Assembly: GCA_006176705.1 (NCBI GenBank) | Contig: QRFJ01005043.1 | Coordinates: 36,162-100,161, forward strand | Direction of reading: 5' to 3' | From: Cocos nucifera | Taxonomy: Eukaryota; Streptophyta; Magnoliopsida; Arecales; Arecaceae | DNA length: 64,000 bases | Shown: in pieces, positions 21,827-35,399 of the stretch | Position numbering within the stretch: the stretch's first letter is position 1 | How the letters are laid out: each line of letters opens with the position of its first letter | Program-made: the position numbers and the translations under genes | Notes under the pieces: model-generated | Seen by the model: only the letters and a program-made list of their open reading frames with translations | What the model was told of the DNA's origin: nothing | Databases searched by the model: none

Positions 21827-24108
21827 TGTAGGAACTGATCTAGGGTTCTAGGATTAGCTTTTAAAACTTTTTTAAAATTATAGTGAAAAAGATGAATTAA
21901 TTATATTAAATCATGAATAATATAATATAAAACTCTAGATCTAGGATCCTATTATATGATTAAGGCATGCTATTAAATCAAAAAATAAAATATCAAAAGA
22001 ACTACATATTGATCATATCAACGGCAGACTACTCTAGATCAGATCTGGATATGTAATAGGAAGATCAGATTAGTCTTATCTTTGAATCTCGAATTTCTTA
22101 ACTTGCTGATCTAGGTCTGAGATGGTTACCCCAAGTTGCACACGCATCCGATCTCTACGAGTTATCTACATGAGCCCTCGATCATAGATTTGAAGTCTAA
22201 TGCTCGGAAATCAACACAGTATGCTAGTATTGTGCTGATCCTTCTCCAACGATCGATTTGAATCTTTTTTCCTTCAAACGTGGACTCTTCAACTTTTAGA
22301 AGTCAAGAAAGATGATTTTTGATGCTGAGACACCTCTCAAACACTCACAAAGATGGAGCAATAGGAGTGGAAGAAAAATCCTAGAAGAAGATCCTCTTCT
22401 TCTTCTTTCTTCTCTCACCCAAGCACCTTGATTGGTACCTTTACAAAATCCCATGCCCTAGGATTCTCTCTCAGATTTTTCACACCCTAAATGACCTCTC
22501 TCAAGTGTGTAATCTACAAAAAAAATAGGTCAAAATTTATTTTATATATGGAGATATAGAGAAATCCTTGACTAGGTCAAATACCTAGTCAAGGGTTATC
22601 CAAGCAGGGCTAGACTTGGGGTGCCCAACTCTTGGGCGCCCCCTCTTTTATTTTTTTAAAGGACCACAAGGGAATGTTGGACAAAAAGGCCTCTAGAAGT
22701 CACAAAAATTTGAGAGAAAAAATAGGGATGTGGATGATACAAAATGGGAATGAGTTTTGGTTTCTCAAAACTCTATCTCATAGTGTTTAAATTAACTCAA
22801 ACTCTTCTTTTGACTTGATCACGATATCTAAATACACTTTTTGAGATAAAGGGAGCAAGGGGGCGTGCATAAACATCTAGAGAGAAATATTTTTATTAAA
22901 AAATCCAAAAAAAATGGCATGGGGGGTGTTGGGGCTAAGGTGGTGCATGGAGATAGGAGTCCTAGTCTCACTAGGACTCCTAGTTTGACTTGATCCAACT
23001 TGATCCTTGAACCAAATTAAATTCAAAATTAATTAACCTAATTAGATTAGGTCTTAGTCCAACTAATAATCTAATTAAATCAAATTAAATTTAATTTAAT
23101 TTTAATTTAATTTTTTAATCAGATTAGAAATTGGGTTGATATAAGTCCCAATTGAACTAGAATTAGTTCTTCCTTGCAATTTGCTCATCCAATAAACCAA
23201 TTGGACTTGATCCAATCAAGCCCAAACCAAATTTAATTAAAATATATTTAATTAAATTTAATCTTAGCCCTCTAGCTTAATCAAATTAAGTCAATTAGCA
23301 ATCAAATTATCAATCAATCCTCCTGCAACACTTGCACTAGGTCAAACATTAATCATATTGAATGTTTAACCCTAGAACAATTCTTAATCATCAATCAACC
23401 ATCCGATCAGATCGAGAACTCTTATGTGTGTGACCCCATAGATCCAAACCTAAGCTAGTAGCACAAGAATAAATTTTTGTTCCAATCAAAATGACCATCT
23501 AGCAATGGTATTCGATGGTTGAATAGGTCGAATATGTTGAACAACATCCTTAGAACCCATGTGGATATAGTTTTCATATAATTCATCTCCTTGACCAAAA
23601 TACTCATAGGATACCTCAGAGTTTAACTGTCATCCCTGATTAGGTCATCCACATTGTATTTCAAAATATTCAAATCCATCTCATGGATTATCATGACCAA
23701 GGTTTTTGCTATATTGAAATACAGTGATTCATTCTTCTCCAACTCTTGGAGTGGTCAATTCCATCTTGATCACTCATCGACTTTGCAAGTACTTGATTGT
23801 GTCCAAAAATCTTTCATTACTGAATTAGAAATTTAGTTAGTCCAGTACCAAAGCACAATGAGTTGCTTGCATGCCATTGTGGTGATCTCAGGTCTAAGAA
23901 ATATTTATGCTTATATCCCATCAGAGTAATTCTTGATAGTAGAATACCCTGGATTTGGTTACGTTCCATGATGATGTACCCATACATCTCACTTGTATGC
24001 CATATCAGTGTCTTCATACTTCTTGGTTAAGAGGATAACCATCCTATATGGCATACAACAATTTATGCTCGATAAACACTGTTCTTCTAATTAATAGTGT
24101 ATCATTTA
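21827..24108 (-). repeat. 5' LTR of copia C, main part
   Basis: LTR of the same family as that of copia A but inverted. It lacks about its first 215 bp, which lie at 45092-45309 beyond copia A. The join is visible because ATCATTTA at 24101-24108 continues as ATTTGGTCATGAATAG at 45087. The pair with 24320-26587 forms a large head-to-head inverted repeat. Confidence 0.85.
24104..24108. other. Left TSD of copia A (ATTTA)
   Basis: ATTTA next to the LTR start. The right copy at 45087-45091 reads ATTTG, one mutation apart. Confidence 0.75.
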
Positions 24109-26587
24109 TATTAAAAATTATGTTCCAAAGCCAATCATCAGTCTATTGATGGTTGAGATATTATAATTAATTTATTAATTAATAAAAAAAATTTTAGCAT
24201 CTTTTTTCATCATAAATTTACATCTTCTAATGAACTCCATTATTGTGATGAAATCCTTAGGACTATTTAGTTTCGATAAAGAGGATTTATCGATTAGTCC
24301 TTAAATTTATTCATGATCAAATGATAGGTTATTAATTAGGATGACAGTATCTGTCGAGCATAGATCGCTATATGCCATATAGGTTGATTGTCCTCTTAAC
24401 CAAGAAGTGTGGAGACACTGGTATGGCATATAGATGAGATGTATGGGTACATCATCATTGAATGTGACCAACTCTAGAGTATTCTACTATCGAGAATATC
24501 TCTGATGGGATATAGGTATAAGTATCCCTTAGATCTGAGATCAGCTCAGTGACTTGCAAGCAACTTACTGTACTTTGGTATCAGACTAACTGAATTTCTA
24601 ATTCAGCAATGGAAGGCTTCTGGGCATAGTCAAGTACTTGCAAAGTCAGAGTATGATCAAGATGGAATTGACCACTCCAAAAGTTAGAGAAGAATGTATC
24701 ATTGCATTTCAATATAGCAAAATCTTGGCCTGGATAATCCATCAGATGGATTTGATATTTTGAAATACAATGTGGACAACCTGATCAGAGTTGACAATTA
24801 AACTCTGAGGTATCCTATGAGCATTGTGGTCAAGGAGATGAATTATATGAAAACTATATTTGCATGGATTCTAGTAATGGTGTTCTACACCTTTCGACCT
24901 ATCCAGTCGTCGGGTATCATTGCTAGATGGTCACTTCAATTGGTATAAAAATTTATTCCTATGCTACTGACTTAGGTTCAAACCTATGAGGTTATATACA
25001 TTAGAGTTCATATTCCAATCAGATGGTTGATCAGCGATTTAGAAACATTTTAGGGTTAAACGATCAATACGATTGGTGTTTAACCTAGTGCTAGTATTGT
25101 AGGAGGATCAATTAGCAATTAGATTGCTAATTGGCTTAATTTGGTTAAGCCAGAGGGCTGAGATTAAGTTTAATTAAATATGATTTAATTAGATTTAGTT
25201 TGGGCTTGATTGGATCAAGTCCAATTGGCTTATTGGATAAGTCAAGGGCAAGGAAGAACTAGTCCTAGTCTAATTAGGACTCGGGTCAACCCAATTTTTT
25301 AATTTGATTAGAAAATTAAATTAAAATTAAATATAATTTAATATAATTTAATTAAATCTTTAAATAAGTTAGGGTCTTATTTAATTGGATTGGTTTACTC
25401 TTATTTTTATTTGGTTAAAAGATCTTGTTTGACCAAGTCAAAATAGAAGTCCTAGTGTGATTAGGACTCCCTATTCCTTGCACCACCTAATCCTCATGCC
25501 CCACCCTTTTCTCTTTATACTTTTATGTAAAATTCTCCACTCCCAAAGGTTTCTCATGCCTCCCTTCTTTCTTCCTTTTTCTCATATGGAAGTTTGTTGG
25601 AAGATCAAGTCAAAAGGGGAATTAGTTCTGCTTAAGGATTCTATGAGATAGAATCCTCGTTGACCAAATCTTCTTTCCATTGTGTGTCGACCCATCTTTC
25701 CTTATTTTCTTTGATTTCCATGGTAAAAGAGGGATTTTTTGTGTGCCCCCTTTGTTGGTCCATGGCAAAAAAAAAGATGGAGATGCCCAAGAGTTGGGTG
25801 CGCCAACAACTTCCCTTATTTTGTCCTTCGTAATCTTGGTATTTGACCTAACTTAGACTCTACATATCTCTTTATTTAAAGAGAATTTTTGGCTAAAATT
25901 TTCATGGATTGTAGATATTTAAGAGTCTCTTTAGTGTAGAAAAATTAGAAAAAAATTCATCTGGATCATGGAGATATTGAAAACACAAATCAGGGTGTCT
26001 AGAAAAAGAACAAAGAAGAAGAAGAGGATATTCTTCTAGGGTTTTTGTTCTAAATCTCTTCTTTTTGTCAGATTTTGAGAGGTGTCTCAGCATCACAAAT
26101 CCTCTTCCTTTCCTTCTAGTATTTTGGAGAGTTCAGGTTTTGAAGAAGAAAGCATCGGATCGACCATCAAAGAGAGATCAGCACAATGCTAGCATACTGT
26201 GCTGATTTCCTGCATCAGGATCTTTGATCATGTTCGTGGGCTCGTGTGGATGACTCCTAGAAGCTGGATGCATATGCGACTCATGACTTCATCTTCAAAC
26301 CTAGATCAACAAGTTAGAATGTATAACTTACTCAGGTAATAGATCTGACCTATTAACTTCATACCTGCATTTGATGTAGTGTAGATTTAGGTTGATTTGA
26401 TCAACCTTTTCTTTCATATTTAATTTTAATTTTTGATTTAATATCATACCATGATCATATAACAGATCTAAGATCTAGGTGTTTATATATTTATTTAAAT
26501 AAATATTTAATTTATTTAAGTCTTTCACTGCAAGATCTTGAAAAAGTTTCAAGATCTATCCGTGAAATCCTAGATCTGGTTCCTTCA
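24109..26587 (+). repeat. 5' LTR of copia A, 2.48 kb
   Basis: Starts TATTAAAAATTATG (3' copy TGTTGAAAATTATG) and ends CCTTCA just before the primer-binding site. It pairs with 42655-45086 over its length, e.g. CAAAGCCAATCATCAG near 24126 and again near 42672, and GAGAGATCAGCA near 26171 and 44671. ORFs such as 25457-25651 inside it have no features. Confidence 0.88.
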
Positions 26588-26589
26588 AT

Positions 26590-26602
26590 TGGTATCAGAG
26601 CC
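26590..26602 (+). other. Primer-binding site of copia A
   Basis: TGGTATCAGAGCC, complementary to the initiator tRNA-Met 3' end, 2 nt after the LTR. Confidence 0.92.
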
Positions 26603-28478
26603 TAGGTTCTTATTGCATGATTTTTGTGCATGTTTAGATTATTTCTTAGATTTGATCTAATTTATAATCTAATTATTAAATCTAAAAAAAAATTCAGATG
26701 TCACAAACTGTCATAAGATTGTCCTGCTGTAAGGTTTACCACTTACAGTGAAAAGGTTATCCTAATTTATGATGATCTGACTATAATCATAAATTTATTA
26801 TATTTAATTAAATTTTATTTATAATTTAATAGATTTAAAATAATTTTAGATCTAAAAAAAATATTTTAGATTGCACAGACTGCCATAAGATTGTCCTGCT
26901 GTAAGGTTTATCTCTTATAGTGGATAGGTTGTCTTAATACGTGCTGATCAAAAATATTGATCATAAAATTTTATATTAGATTAAGAGATTTTATGATCTA
27001 ATTAAAAATATTTTAATCCAAATTCAATTATCATAAATATGTTAGATTTGATCTAGGGAGATTTATGATTGATTATTATTGAAACTGTTTCAATTACATG
27101 AATCTATTTAGATTAGATCTAAAGTAGTTTTATGTTATTGATTATGAATCAAACATGCAACTTGATTGATAGAACCATGTTGTAAAAATATTTTATAAAT
27201 ATAAAAATTATTTTCAAAAAGCCAAACCCCAATCCTCAGTCCAAAACTTAATTAAGAATTAAGAAGTTGTTTGATTAGGTTCTAGGATTGTAAATTGAAG
27301 ATCCTATGACACATATCATAATACATTGGGTTAATGGGTTAGTGGAGATTAGGTCCATTAATTGGTTTAGACCCAGGGTTAGATTAAAGAATAGACTTAA
27401 TTAGAGAATTGACTAAATCTAATTAATTATTGTCTTAGATTAGGTCAAGGATTCTCTAGATCAATTGCTATTATTATAGTTGGTCAAGTCCATGTCTTTA
27501 ACGAGATCCAAGATGGACTTGATTCTTGGCTTCACAGTCTAGCATGAACTGTTATGATGATCTGATTAAGACTAATTAAACTAATTGGTGTCTAAGATAA
27601 ACTAGACCAGTGCTTTTTAATTAGCAGCCCGCTTATTTGGCCATTTTTTATGGTGTCTGAGGCAAGCCTGACAGACCCTTCCACTGATCGAACTTACCTA
27701 GCCTCTTGCTAAGATTATATTTTGATCGAATTGCTTGACTATTCGAGCTAACCCATGTCAGCTAGGTAAATCAGTGTGACTGATTTAGATGCTTCTAGAC
27801 CAACCTGTTAGTGGTCTTCCTTAAGCTGACTTGGTGAAGCCAGTGGAAGGATCATGACAAGTTGGTTAATCTGACCTACTCACTTCTATAAATAAATCCT
27901 CTAAAATTATTAGATCCATAAAATAAAATAGTTATATGATAATTGGATCATAGCCTTCCATTAAAGTGGATGATAATGGATCCATCAATTGGATAATCAT
28001 TGGAGGCCCAAAGGTTTGATGCTTATCAGTTTGGAATTATCATTCATTATATGATCTCTTTGATACATCTTTCTAAATGGTGGTCAGGTGGGCCAACCAA
28101 AGTTGGGCCAGATCATTCATTGGTTAGATGGTCTAAATATGGTCATGTTCATGGTTGGACCTAACTGGACCCTTTTCTAAGAATGCAAAAGCCAACTGAT
28201 CAGGGGCTGGGGCAAAATTTAATTATTTGAAATTATTTGGAGAAATAATTGGTTATGAACCTATCCTTAGATGTACATGGATTGGCCAATCAAAGTTGGG
28301 CTCGTATGTAGTCTATGTGGATTCTGGTACCCACTAAGAAATTAGGATAATTCTTCAAATTGGAGGTAGAGGCTACCAATTCAAATAAAATAGTGGAAGG
28401 AACCTTTTGATTAAAGTTCAAATCTTTAGATTTAATGAATCAATTATTAATTAGATTTTTATTTTTCTTTGTGCAAAC
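26603..28478 (+). other. Leader of copia A, non-coding
   Basis: About 1.9 kb with no gene between PBS and the gag ATG. It contains a direct duplication of roughly 100 bp about 172 bp apart (starting near 26701 and 26873), each copy with the hairpin module, and stretches shared with the leaders of B, C, D and H. Confidence 0.65.
26711..26920 (+). other. Duplicated structured leader module, copia A
   Basis: Copy 1: CTGTAAG 26727-26733 pairs with CTTACAG 26742-26748. Copy 2: CTGTAAG 26899-26905 pairs with CTTATAG 26914-26920, with one G-U pair. Each is preceded by GATTGTCCTG. Copy 1 is followed by GGTTATCC and copy 2 by GGTTGTCT. Confidence 0.55.
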
Positions 28479-29257
28479 ATGGCCACTTTTCTATCGCTCC
28501 GATCGTTGTTGGATAATGATAAGTTGGTGGGACCCAACTTTGATAGCTGGTACCGAAAGTTGAAGATTATCTTGGAGCATGAATGGATCCTATATGTGCT
28601 GATGGATCCTGCACCTACGGAGCCAACTGCCAATGCATGTGGAACAGTCAGAGACACTTATCAGAAGTAGCTCAATGATTGAACCACGATGCACTGCATT
28701 ATGCTGCTGTGATGAGCGATGAGTTCAGTCGCAGGTTTGAGATAGCTCAGCCAAATCAAATGCTCCAAATATTGGAGGATTCTTTCGGCACACCTGATGA
28801 TGTTGAGAGGCATAAGACTTGTTGCACCATCTTCAATGCTAGAATGCGGGATGGAGCCTCTGTTATTGATCATGTGAGCAAACTCAACTTTTTATTCCAT
28901 GAACAACATGGGAAAGATGCAATACTTAACTCGCTGCCAAAGTCCTATCTTCCTTTCCTTACTCATTATAGAATGATAAAGCCTGAAGTAAACTACCATG
29001 GCTTATTGGGGTTACTTCAAAACTTTGAGAAGAATCACCAGCTCCATAAAGAATCGATAAACTTAGTGGAAGGTTCTTCTTCTGGTTCTCGACCTTTTAA
29101 GAAAGGAAAGACAAACAAGAAGAAGAAAATAAAGAAGGTGCAAGTTCAGACAGGAACATCAGTGCAGGGCCAGGCCAGAAAGATCAAGCCTGATAAGAGT
29201 CAGGCTGAATGCTTCTTTTACAAGAAGTGGGGGCACTGGAAGAGAAACTGTCCTTAG
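28479..29257 (+). pseudogene. Copia A gag, frameshifted
   Basis: Gag capsid/nucleocapsid of copia A. The ATG at 28479 opens MATFLSLRSLLDNDKLVGPN, with FDSWYRKLKIILEHEW next. A stop follows DTYQK at 28668, and a frameshift near 28700 moves the frame to 28679-29257 (VMSDEFSRRFEIAQ, PDDVERHKTCCTIFNARM, GKDAILNSLPKSYLPF, NYHGLLGLLQNFEK). A Lys-rich linker leads to the zinc knuckle CFFYKKWGHWKRNC, where the second Cys of CX2CX4HX4C is a Tyr. The UBN2-type gag family assignment is confident; function is lost. Confidence 0.88.
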
Positions 29258-29334
29258 TACATTATCTCTCTAGATCCGAACAGGCAGAGAAAGAAGCAAC
29301 CTATTGTTGGGTAAGGTATTTATATGATAACTCC

Positions 29335-30495
29335 TTGAAATTTCTCTATTTATGATATTGCTGACTGGGTATTGGATATCGATAGCTCTTACCATATTTG
29401 CAATACGTTGCAGGGGTTGTAGGTCAGTAGAAGATTCGAGCAAGGCAAAAGATTCCTGAATGTTGGAGATGGAAGACTAGTTCCAGTTCTAGCTTTAGAA
29501 ATTTTGAAACTTGTATTTGAATCTCATACCGTTATTCTTAGTGATTGTCATTTTTGTCCTAATTTCTTTTTAAATATCATTTCTGTAGGCCTTTCGACCA
29601 TGAACAATTATGAAATTTTAATAAAGAAATGAGTTTGTAATGTCATTATGAATGGTGTTACTGCTTTCTGTGGATAATTGAATAATGGGGTATATATGTT
29701 ATCATAATCTATTAATATAGTCTATTTTACTGGAAAGCATCCTAGATTAGATAGTGTATCAGATATCTACTTATAGCACTGTAGGCTAGGTCATATAAAT
29801 AAGAATATGATAAACAGGTTGACTCAAGAGAAAATTCTTGAAGTTAATGATTGTGAATCACTTCCAACCTGTGAGTCTTGTCTTCTTGGTAAAACGATCA
29901 AGTCATCTTTTACTGAAAAAGGTGAGAGAGCCAATGAGCTCTTAGGTCTAGTAAATACTGATGTATGTGGACCAATGAGCATAAGTACCAGAGGTGGATA
30001 TGTCTACTTCATCACTTTCATAGATGATCTATCAAGATATGGATATATCTATCTGATGAAACATAAGTCGAATTCTTTTGAAATGTTCAAATGATTTCAA
30101 AGTAAAGTAAAAAAATAAACTAGGAAGAGTATTAAAACTCTTCAGTCTGATCGAGAAGGAGAATACCTTTCTAATGAGTTTCTCACATATCGAGGAGATA
30201 ATGAAATTCTCTCCCAATGGACTCCTCCTAAGAAACTACAGCATAATGGTGTATCTGAAAGGAGGAATCGGACTCTGTTAGACATGATCCGATCCATGAT
30301 GGGTTTTGCTAGTTTGCCGATATCCCTTTGGAGATATGCATTCGAATCAACTTGCTATCTTTTAAATAGAGTTCCAAGTAAATCTATGGTTAAAACTCCA
30401 TATGAGATATGGACAGGATGTAAGCCAGCACTTTCATACCTCAGGGTCTGGTAGTACCCAGCTTATGTCAAATGATTAATTATAGATAAACTTGG
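29335..30495 (+). pseudogene. Copia A protease and integrase
   Basis: The protease site reads WVLDIDSSYHIC (about 29360-29400), so the conserved Gly of Asp-x-Gly-Ser is an Asp. The integrase zinc finger shows HCRLGHINKN and CESLPTCESCLLGK (29775-29900). The core has the first Asp in VNTDVCGPMS (29955), the second in LQSDREGEYLSNEF (30145) and the Glu in GVSERRNRTLLDM (30250), so the DDE triad is preserved. Stops interrupt it, for example after EMFK at 30092 and inside the protease. The frame ends at 30495 where copia B is inserted; it resumes at 40714. Confidence 0.85.
30491..30495. other. Left TSD of copia B (CTTGG)
   Basis: CTTGG here and at 40714-40718, within the KLG codons of the copia A integrase-RT linker. 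Confidence 0.88.
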
Positions 30496-33368
30496 TGTTG
30501 GAAAATGTATCCTAAAGCCAATCATCTAAGTAGTAAATGATTGAAATTAGTATATGAATTATCTAATAATAATAGTAATTTGGCTATTTCATCATAAAAA
30601 TTCTATCTTTCTTAAATGTACTCCTAAATTATGATGAAGTTCTTAGAACTACAATCAATCGATAAAGAAGGATTGATCGGATGGTTCTTAAATTATTCAC
30701 GATCAAATGATAAGTTATTAACAAGGATGATAACTTATCAAGTGTAGGTTGCTGTATGCCATATGCGTTGGTTGTTCTCATAACCAAGTGGTGTGGAGAT
30801 ACTGGTATGGCATCTAGGTGAGATATAGAAGTATATCTGCACTGAACGTGATCAGTGTAGTACTCTACTGTCAAGAGTATAGCTAAGATCAATGGATATA
30901 AGTGTCCCTTCGATCTGAGATCGCCATGGTGACTTGCGAGCAACTCACTATACTTTAGTGCTAGACTGGCTACATTTCTAATATTGATGATGGAAGGTTT
31001 TTGGATATAGTCAAGTACTTGTAGAGTTGGTGTGTGAGTCACGATGGGATTGACCACTCTTGATTAACTTCAGAAAGAGAATGTCTCGCTGTGTTTCAAT
31101 TTAGCAAAACCTAGACCTGGATAGTCCTCGTTAGGTGTCACGGGATTTGCAAAATTTTAAGATACAATGAAGATGACTTGTATGAGTGTTTGATAGCATA
31201 CTCAAAGTCATCTTGAGCATTATTAGTCATAGGGATAAATTATACGATAACCATGGGCCAAAGTTCTAAGAATGTTGCTTTGTATACATTCGACCTATCC
31301 GAACGTCGGAAACCATTATTAGATGGTAACTTTGATTGATACAAAAATTGGTTCCTATGCTACCGGCTTAGATTCAAACCTATGGGGTCACATACATTAG
31401 AGCTTGTAATCTGATCGGATGGTTAATCGATGATTGAGAATTGTTTCGAGGTCAAACATTCAATGTGATTGATGTTTGACCTAATGCAAGTGTTGCAGGA
31501 GGATCGATTAGCAATTGGATTGCTAATTGGCTTAATTTGATTGAGAAATCAAGGTAAAATTAAGTTTAATTGAATTAGATTCAATTAGAATTAGTTTAGA
31601 TTTAATTAGATTAAGTCTAGTTGGTTTATTGGATAAGCCAATTGCAAGAAAGAATAATTTCTTGTTTGACTAGGACTTGGGTGCACCTAATTGACTTAGG
31701 ATTTAAATCAGATTTAAATCTTGATTTAATCTGATTTAATTAGGCTCCTAGTTGGACTCGGATCATTCTTAATTGAGTTATATTTAATCTAATTTAAATA
31801 AGATTTAAATTTAATTTAAATCTATTTTGACTTAGTCAAATAAGAGGAGTCCCAGTTGGACTGGGACTCTCTCTCTTTCACTTGCGCCTAAGAAAGCCCA
31901 TGCCATATTTTAGTTTTAGATTTTTTTCTATATTTTTCCATGCCTAATAAAAGGTTTCCCATTCCCCATATCAGATTATTTAGATTTAAATTTGATTTGA
32001 TCAAAATTAGAAGGAAGTTGGAAATTATTTCCTACTTGGAAGAGTCTTCTTTGACTCAAACTCCTCCCTCCCTTGTGCTTCAACTCTACACATGCCCCTT
32101 TATCTTATTCAGCCCTTTTTTCTATGATTTTGTGCATGAGAATTAGTGGTTACATGAAAAAATAAGTGGGAGTGGCGTCTAAGAGTTGGACGGCCCATAG
32201 AAGTCCTCCTTTGATTAGATTTTGACCTAGTTTTGCAATATAAAGGTGATGCCTCTTTCTTTGACCATAGAGGACATGAAAAATCCTAAAAAAATTATGA
32301 AAAATTAGGAGAAAGGGAGGAGAAGGTGTGTAGGATTTGTGGCACCATGATTCATGGAGAAGTGCCCTCAATGAAGACATCAAAGGTTGATATTTTGAAG
32401 AGACAAAGTAAGAGAAGATTGTCTTCTCTTATATTTTTCTTTTATGTTTCTCTCTTCCTATTTTTATTTATGATTTTTTTATGATAAAGATCTGAGAGAG
32501 AGAGTTTGAGGGCATGGGATCTGTGCTCGAAGGTGTTGGGATATGGTGCTCATTTTGGATATGATCTGATCATGTCCTGATGCGAGAAGAAGAAGAGAAG
32601 AAGGTCTTCTCTTAGGATTTCCTTGAGAGCCCTTCTTCTCAATTTTATTTATGAGATTTTTATGAAAAAAATCTGAGGGTGTGATATCTAAAAAATTAAA
32701 AAAAAAATTCAGAGGAGAAGTTCACCTCTGAACCTAGCATAATAGATGTTTTCAGGACATCAACCATTGACATCCTGAAGGAGAAGATTTATCTTCTCCT
32801 AGGATTTTTTCATATGTATTTATTTTTGATTTATGGGAGATCCAAGGGTTGGATTCCTCCCTCATTCCTCCTCATGTTCTTCATCTTTTGGATTATCCAA
32901 GAGATCCGAAGAATATGTATTTGATTAACCATCAGGAGGGATCCATGAGAAGCTGGCACTTCAAGCAGATTTTCGTTTGACGAACCTCTGATCTGTGTTG
33001 CAGATTCGTATGAATCACCTATAGAGATTGGATGCTTGTGTGGCTCCAAAAATAATAATGGATTCAACTATGGAGTTTTCGACCCATGCAAACGTAAGAG
33101 ATTTGATCTCTTGGTGACCTAGATGCAATCTAAGATTAGATCTAGAATTGTTCTAGATCTAGGTATTGATATAATCAATATCACTTATGATTAACTTAAT
33201 TTTAGATTTATATTTGTATCATAACATGTTATAGATCCTTGATGTAGGATTTTATAATTTGATTACATGCATGTTGTAGATTAAATAGTTTAATCTATGT
33301 CTTCTGCTGCTCTATATTTCGAAAAAGTTTTGAAATCTATGCATGAAACCCTGCATGTTTTCTATTTA
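30496..33368 (+). repeat. 5' LTR of copia B, 2.87 kb
   Basis: Begins TGTTGGAAAATGTATCC and ends just before TGGTATCAGAGC. It aligns by eye with 37850-40713 over its full length, e.g. GGAGTCCCAGTTGGACTGGG near 31852 and its counterpart near 39191. The minus-strand open frames at 30629-31057 and 32831-33067 recur in the other LTR and are not recognisable proteins. Confidence 0.87.
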
Positions 33369-33380
33369 TGGTATCAGAGC
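33369..33380 (+). other. Primer-binding site of copia B
   Basis: TGGTATCAGAGC directly abutting the LTR end. Confidence 0.9.
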
Positions 33381-35399
33381 ATCTAGGTTCTATTATAATA
33401 TGTTTATGTATGCTTTAGATTAAATCTAAAAATTAAAGTTAACTAAAGATCGCACATACTGCCATAAGGTTGTCCTATTGTAAGGTTAACCCCTTATAAT
33501 GAAAAGGTTGTCCTAGTATGTGCTGATTTAAGTCAAAATCATGAATTATTTAGATTAGATCTAAGAAAATTTATGATTTAATTTTTTAGTTTAAATCTAA
33601 AATTTAATAGATATTAGATCTATTTTAGATTATTTAGATTAGATCTAAATAATATCAGGATTGCACATAATGCCATAAGGTTGTCCTGCTGTAAGATTTA
33701 TCCCGTATAGTGGAAAGGTTGTCCTAGTATGTACTGATCCAAGAAACTTAAATCATAAATTTGTTAGATGAGATCTAAAGTAATTTATGATTTATTTTTA
33801 AATTTTAAATCTAAATTTAAATGGTTTATGATCTGATTTTGATCATTTAGATGAGATCCATGGGATATATTTCATGTTTAGATCTAGATCCTTATGTTGC
33901 ATATGTTGGATATGTAGCTTTTATTTTTGAATCTAGAATGAATATATATGACGTATTTATTTTGTAGAATTTTAAATTGCAAACTTACTTTCTGCAAAAC
34001 TTTAGATTTGAAACCCTAGGACATGATCTAAACAATAAAATAAATCAGATCTAAAACTATATGTTGAATATGATTCAATACAATTTGAAAATGTTTCAAA
34101 CAATAAAATCAAAAACTAGTTTTGAGATTCCATAAATCCAAACTTTGAACTTAATTGAGAATTAAGTGATTATTTAGGATCTAGGTTTGTGATTTGAAGA
34201 TCCCAAGATAATTTGATAAAACTTGGGTTAAAGGTTCAATGGGTTTGTTTTGATCAGGTCATTAATTGGGTTAGACGTACGGTTAGATTAAATATGGACT
34301 TAGTTAAAAAATTAATCAAACCTAATTAATAGTTAATTAGGATTAGGTCATTTTTATAGATCACTTAAGTAGTTGTAGTTGATCAAAGTCTATACATCTA
34401 ACAAATGGATGCTGATCGTGGCTCAGTGGTCGAGCCCGAGTCTTTAAGCAGACCAAATCAAAACTGACAAACCAATTAGTATCTAAGGTAAGTCTGGCAT
34501 CCCAGATTAGTGGTTTTTAATTGGTAGCTTGCTTACCTAACCATTTCTGATGGTGTCTAAGGTAAGCCATGGCAGACCCTTCTATCGATCTCACTTACCT
34601 GGCCAATGTGGTTAATCAAGTTTTTGATTATGTTGCTTATTTATTCATGCTAACCTATGTCACATAGGAAATTAGTGAGACTGATTTAGGTGCCTACGGA
34701 CCGTAATTGATCCTAGTTCTCATCAGCGACTTGCAAAGTCAGTGGGAGGACTTGACTTGGTGAAGTCAGTGGGAGCAAATTGGTTCATATCCTTTCTATC
34801 CTTAAATCACTAATAATTTAAATCCTCTAAATTATTAGATCCTTAAAATGATAAAGTTATGGGGATAATAGAGTCATAGCCTCCCATTAAGAAGTTTGAT
34901 AATGGGTCCATTAACTCAATAATTATTGGAGGCCCAAAGGCCTGGTGCTTGTTGACTAATGAAATTATCATCCATCATATGATGACTTAAATGTCTCTCT
35001 AATGGTGGTTGGATTGGCCAACCAAAGTTAGGCCGATCATTCATTAGTTACATGTGCTAAGTATGGTCATGTTAATGGTTGGACCTAACTGAACCCTTTT
35101 CTGAGAAGGCCAAAGCCAACTGATCAAGGCCTAGGGTAAAATTAAAATTATTAAAAATTATTTGAAAAAGTAATTGGTTATGAACCTATCCTTAGATGTA
35201 CATGGGTGGGCCAACCAAAGTTGGGCTCGTGTGCAGTCTATATAGATTCTAGTACCTACTAGGAAATTAAAGTAATTTCTCAAATTGGAGGTAGAGATTA
35301 TCAGTTTGAATAAAATAGTGGAAGAACCTTTAGACTAAAGTTCAAAACTTTAAGCTTAAAATGATTCGTATACAATAGGTCATTGTTCTCTATTAAGGC
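33381..35399 (+). other. Leader of copia B, non-coding
   Basis: About 2 kb without genes, collinear with the copia A leader, including the duplicated hairpin module near its start. Confidence 0.6.
33452..33715 (+). other. Duplicated structured leader module, copia B
   Basis: Copy 1 has a perfect outer stem, GCACATACT (33452-33460) with AGTATGTGC (33515-33523). Its inner hairpin is ATTGTAAGG (33477-33485) with CCTTATAAT (33492-33500), with one G-U pair. GGTTGTCC occurs once on each side of the inner hairpin. Copy 2, about 210 bp on, has CTGTAAG (33689-33695) facing CGTATAG (33704-33710) and weaker outer pairing. Confidence 0.6.

Noticed and set aside
26701..26960. CRISPR-like repeat spacing in copia leaders
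   Set aside because: Only two diverged copies per leader, in a plant retroelement; this is the duplicated hairpin module.
30629..31057. 142-codon minus frame in the copia B LTR
   Set aside because: Long for chance but non-coding by context: it lies inside an LTR and the other LTR copy at 38031-38228 has it broken.
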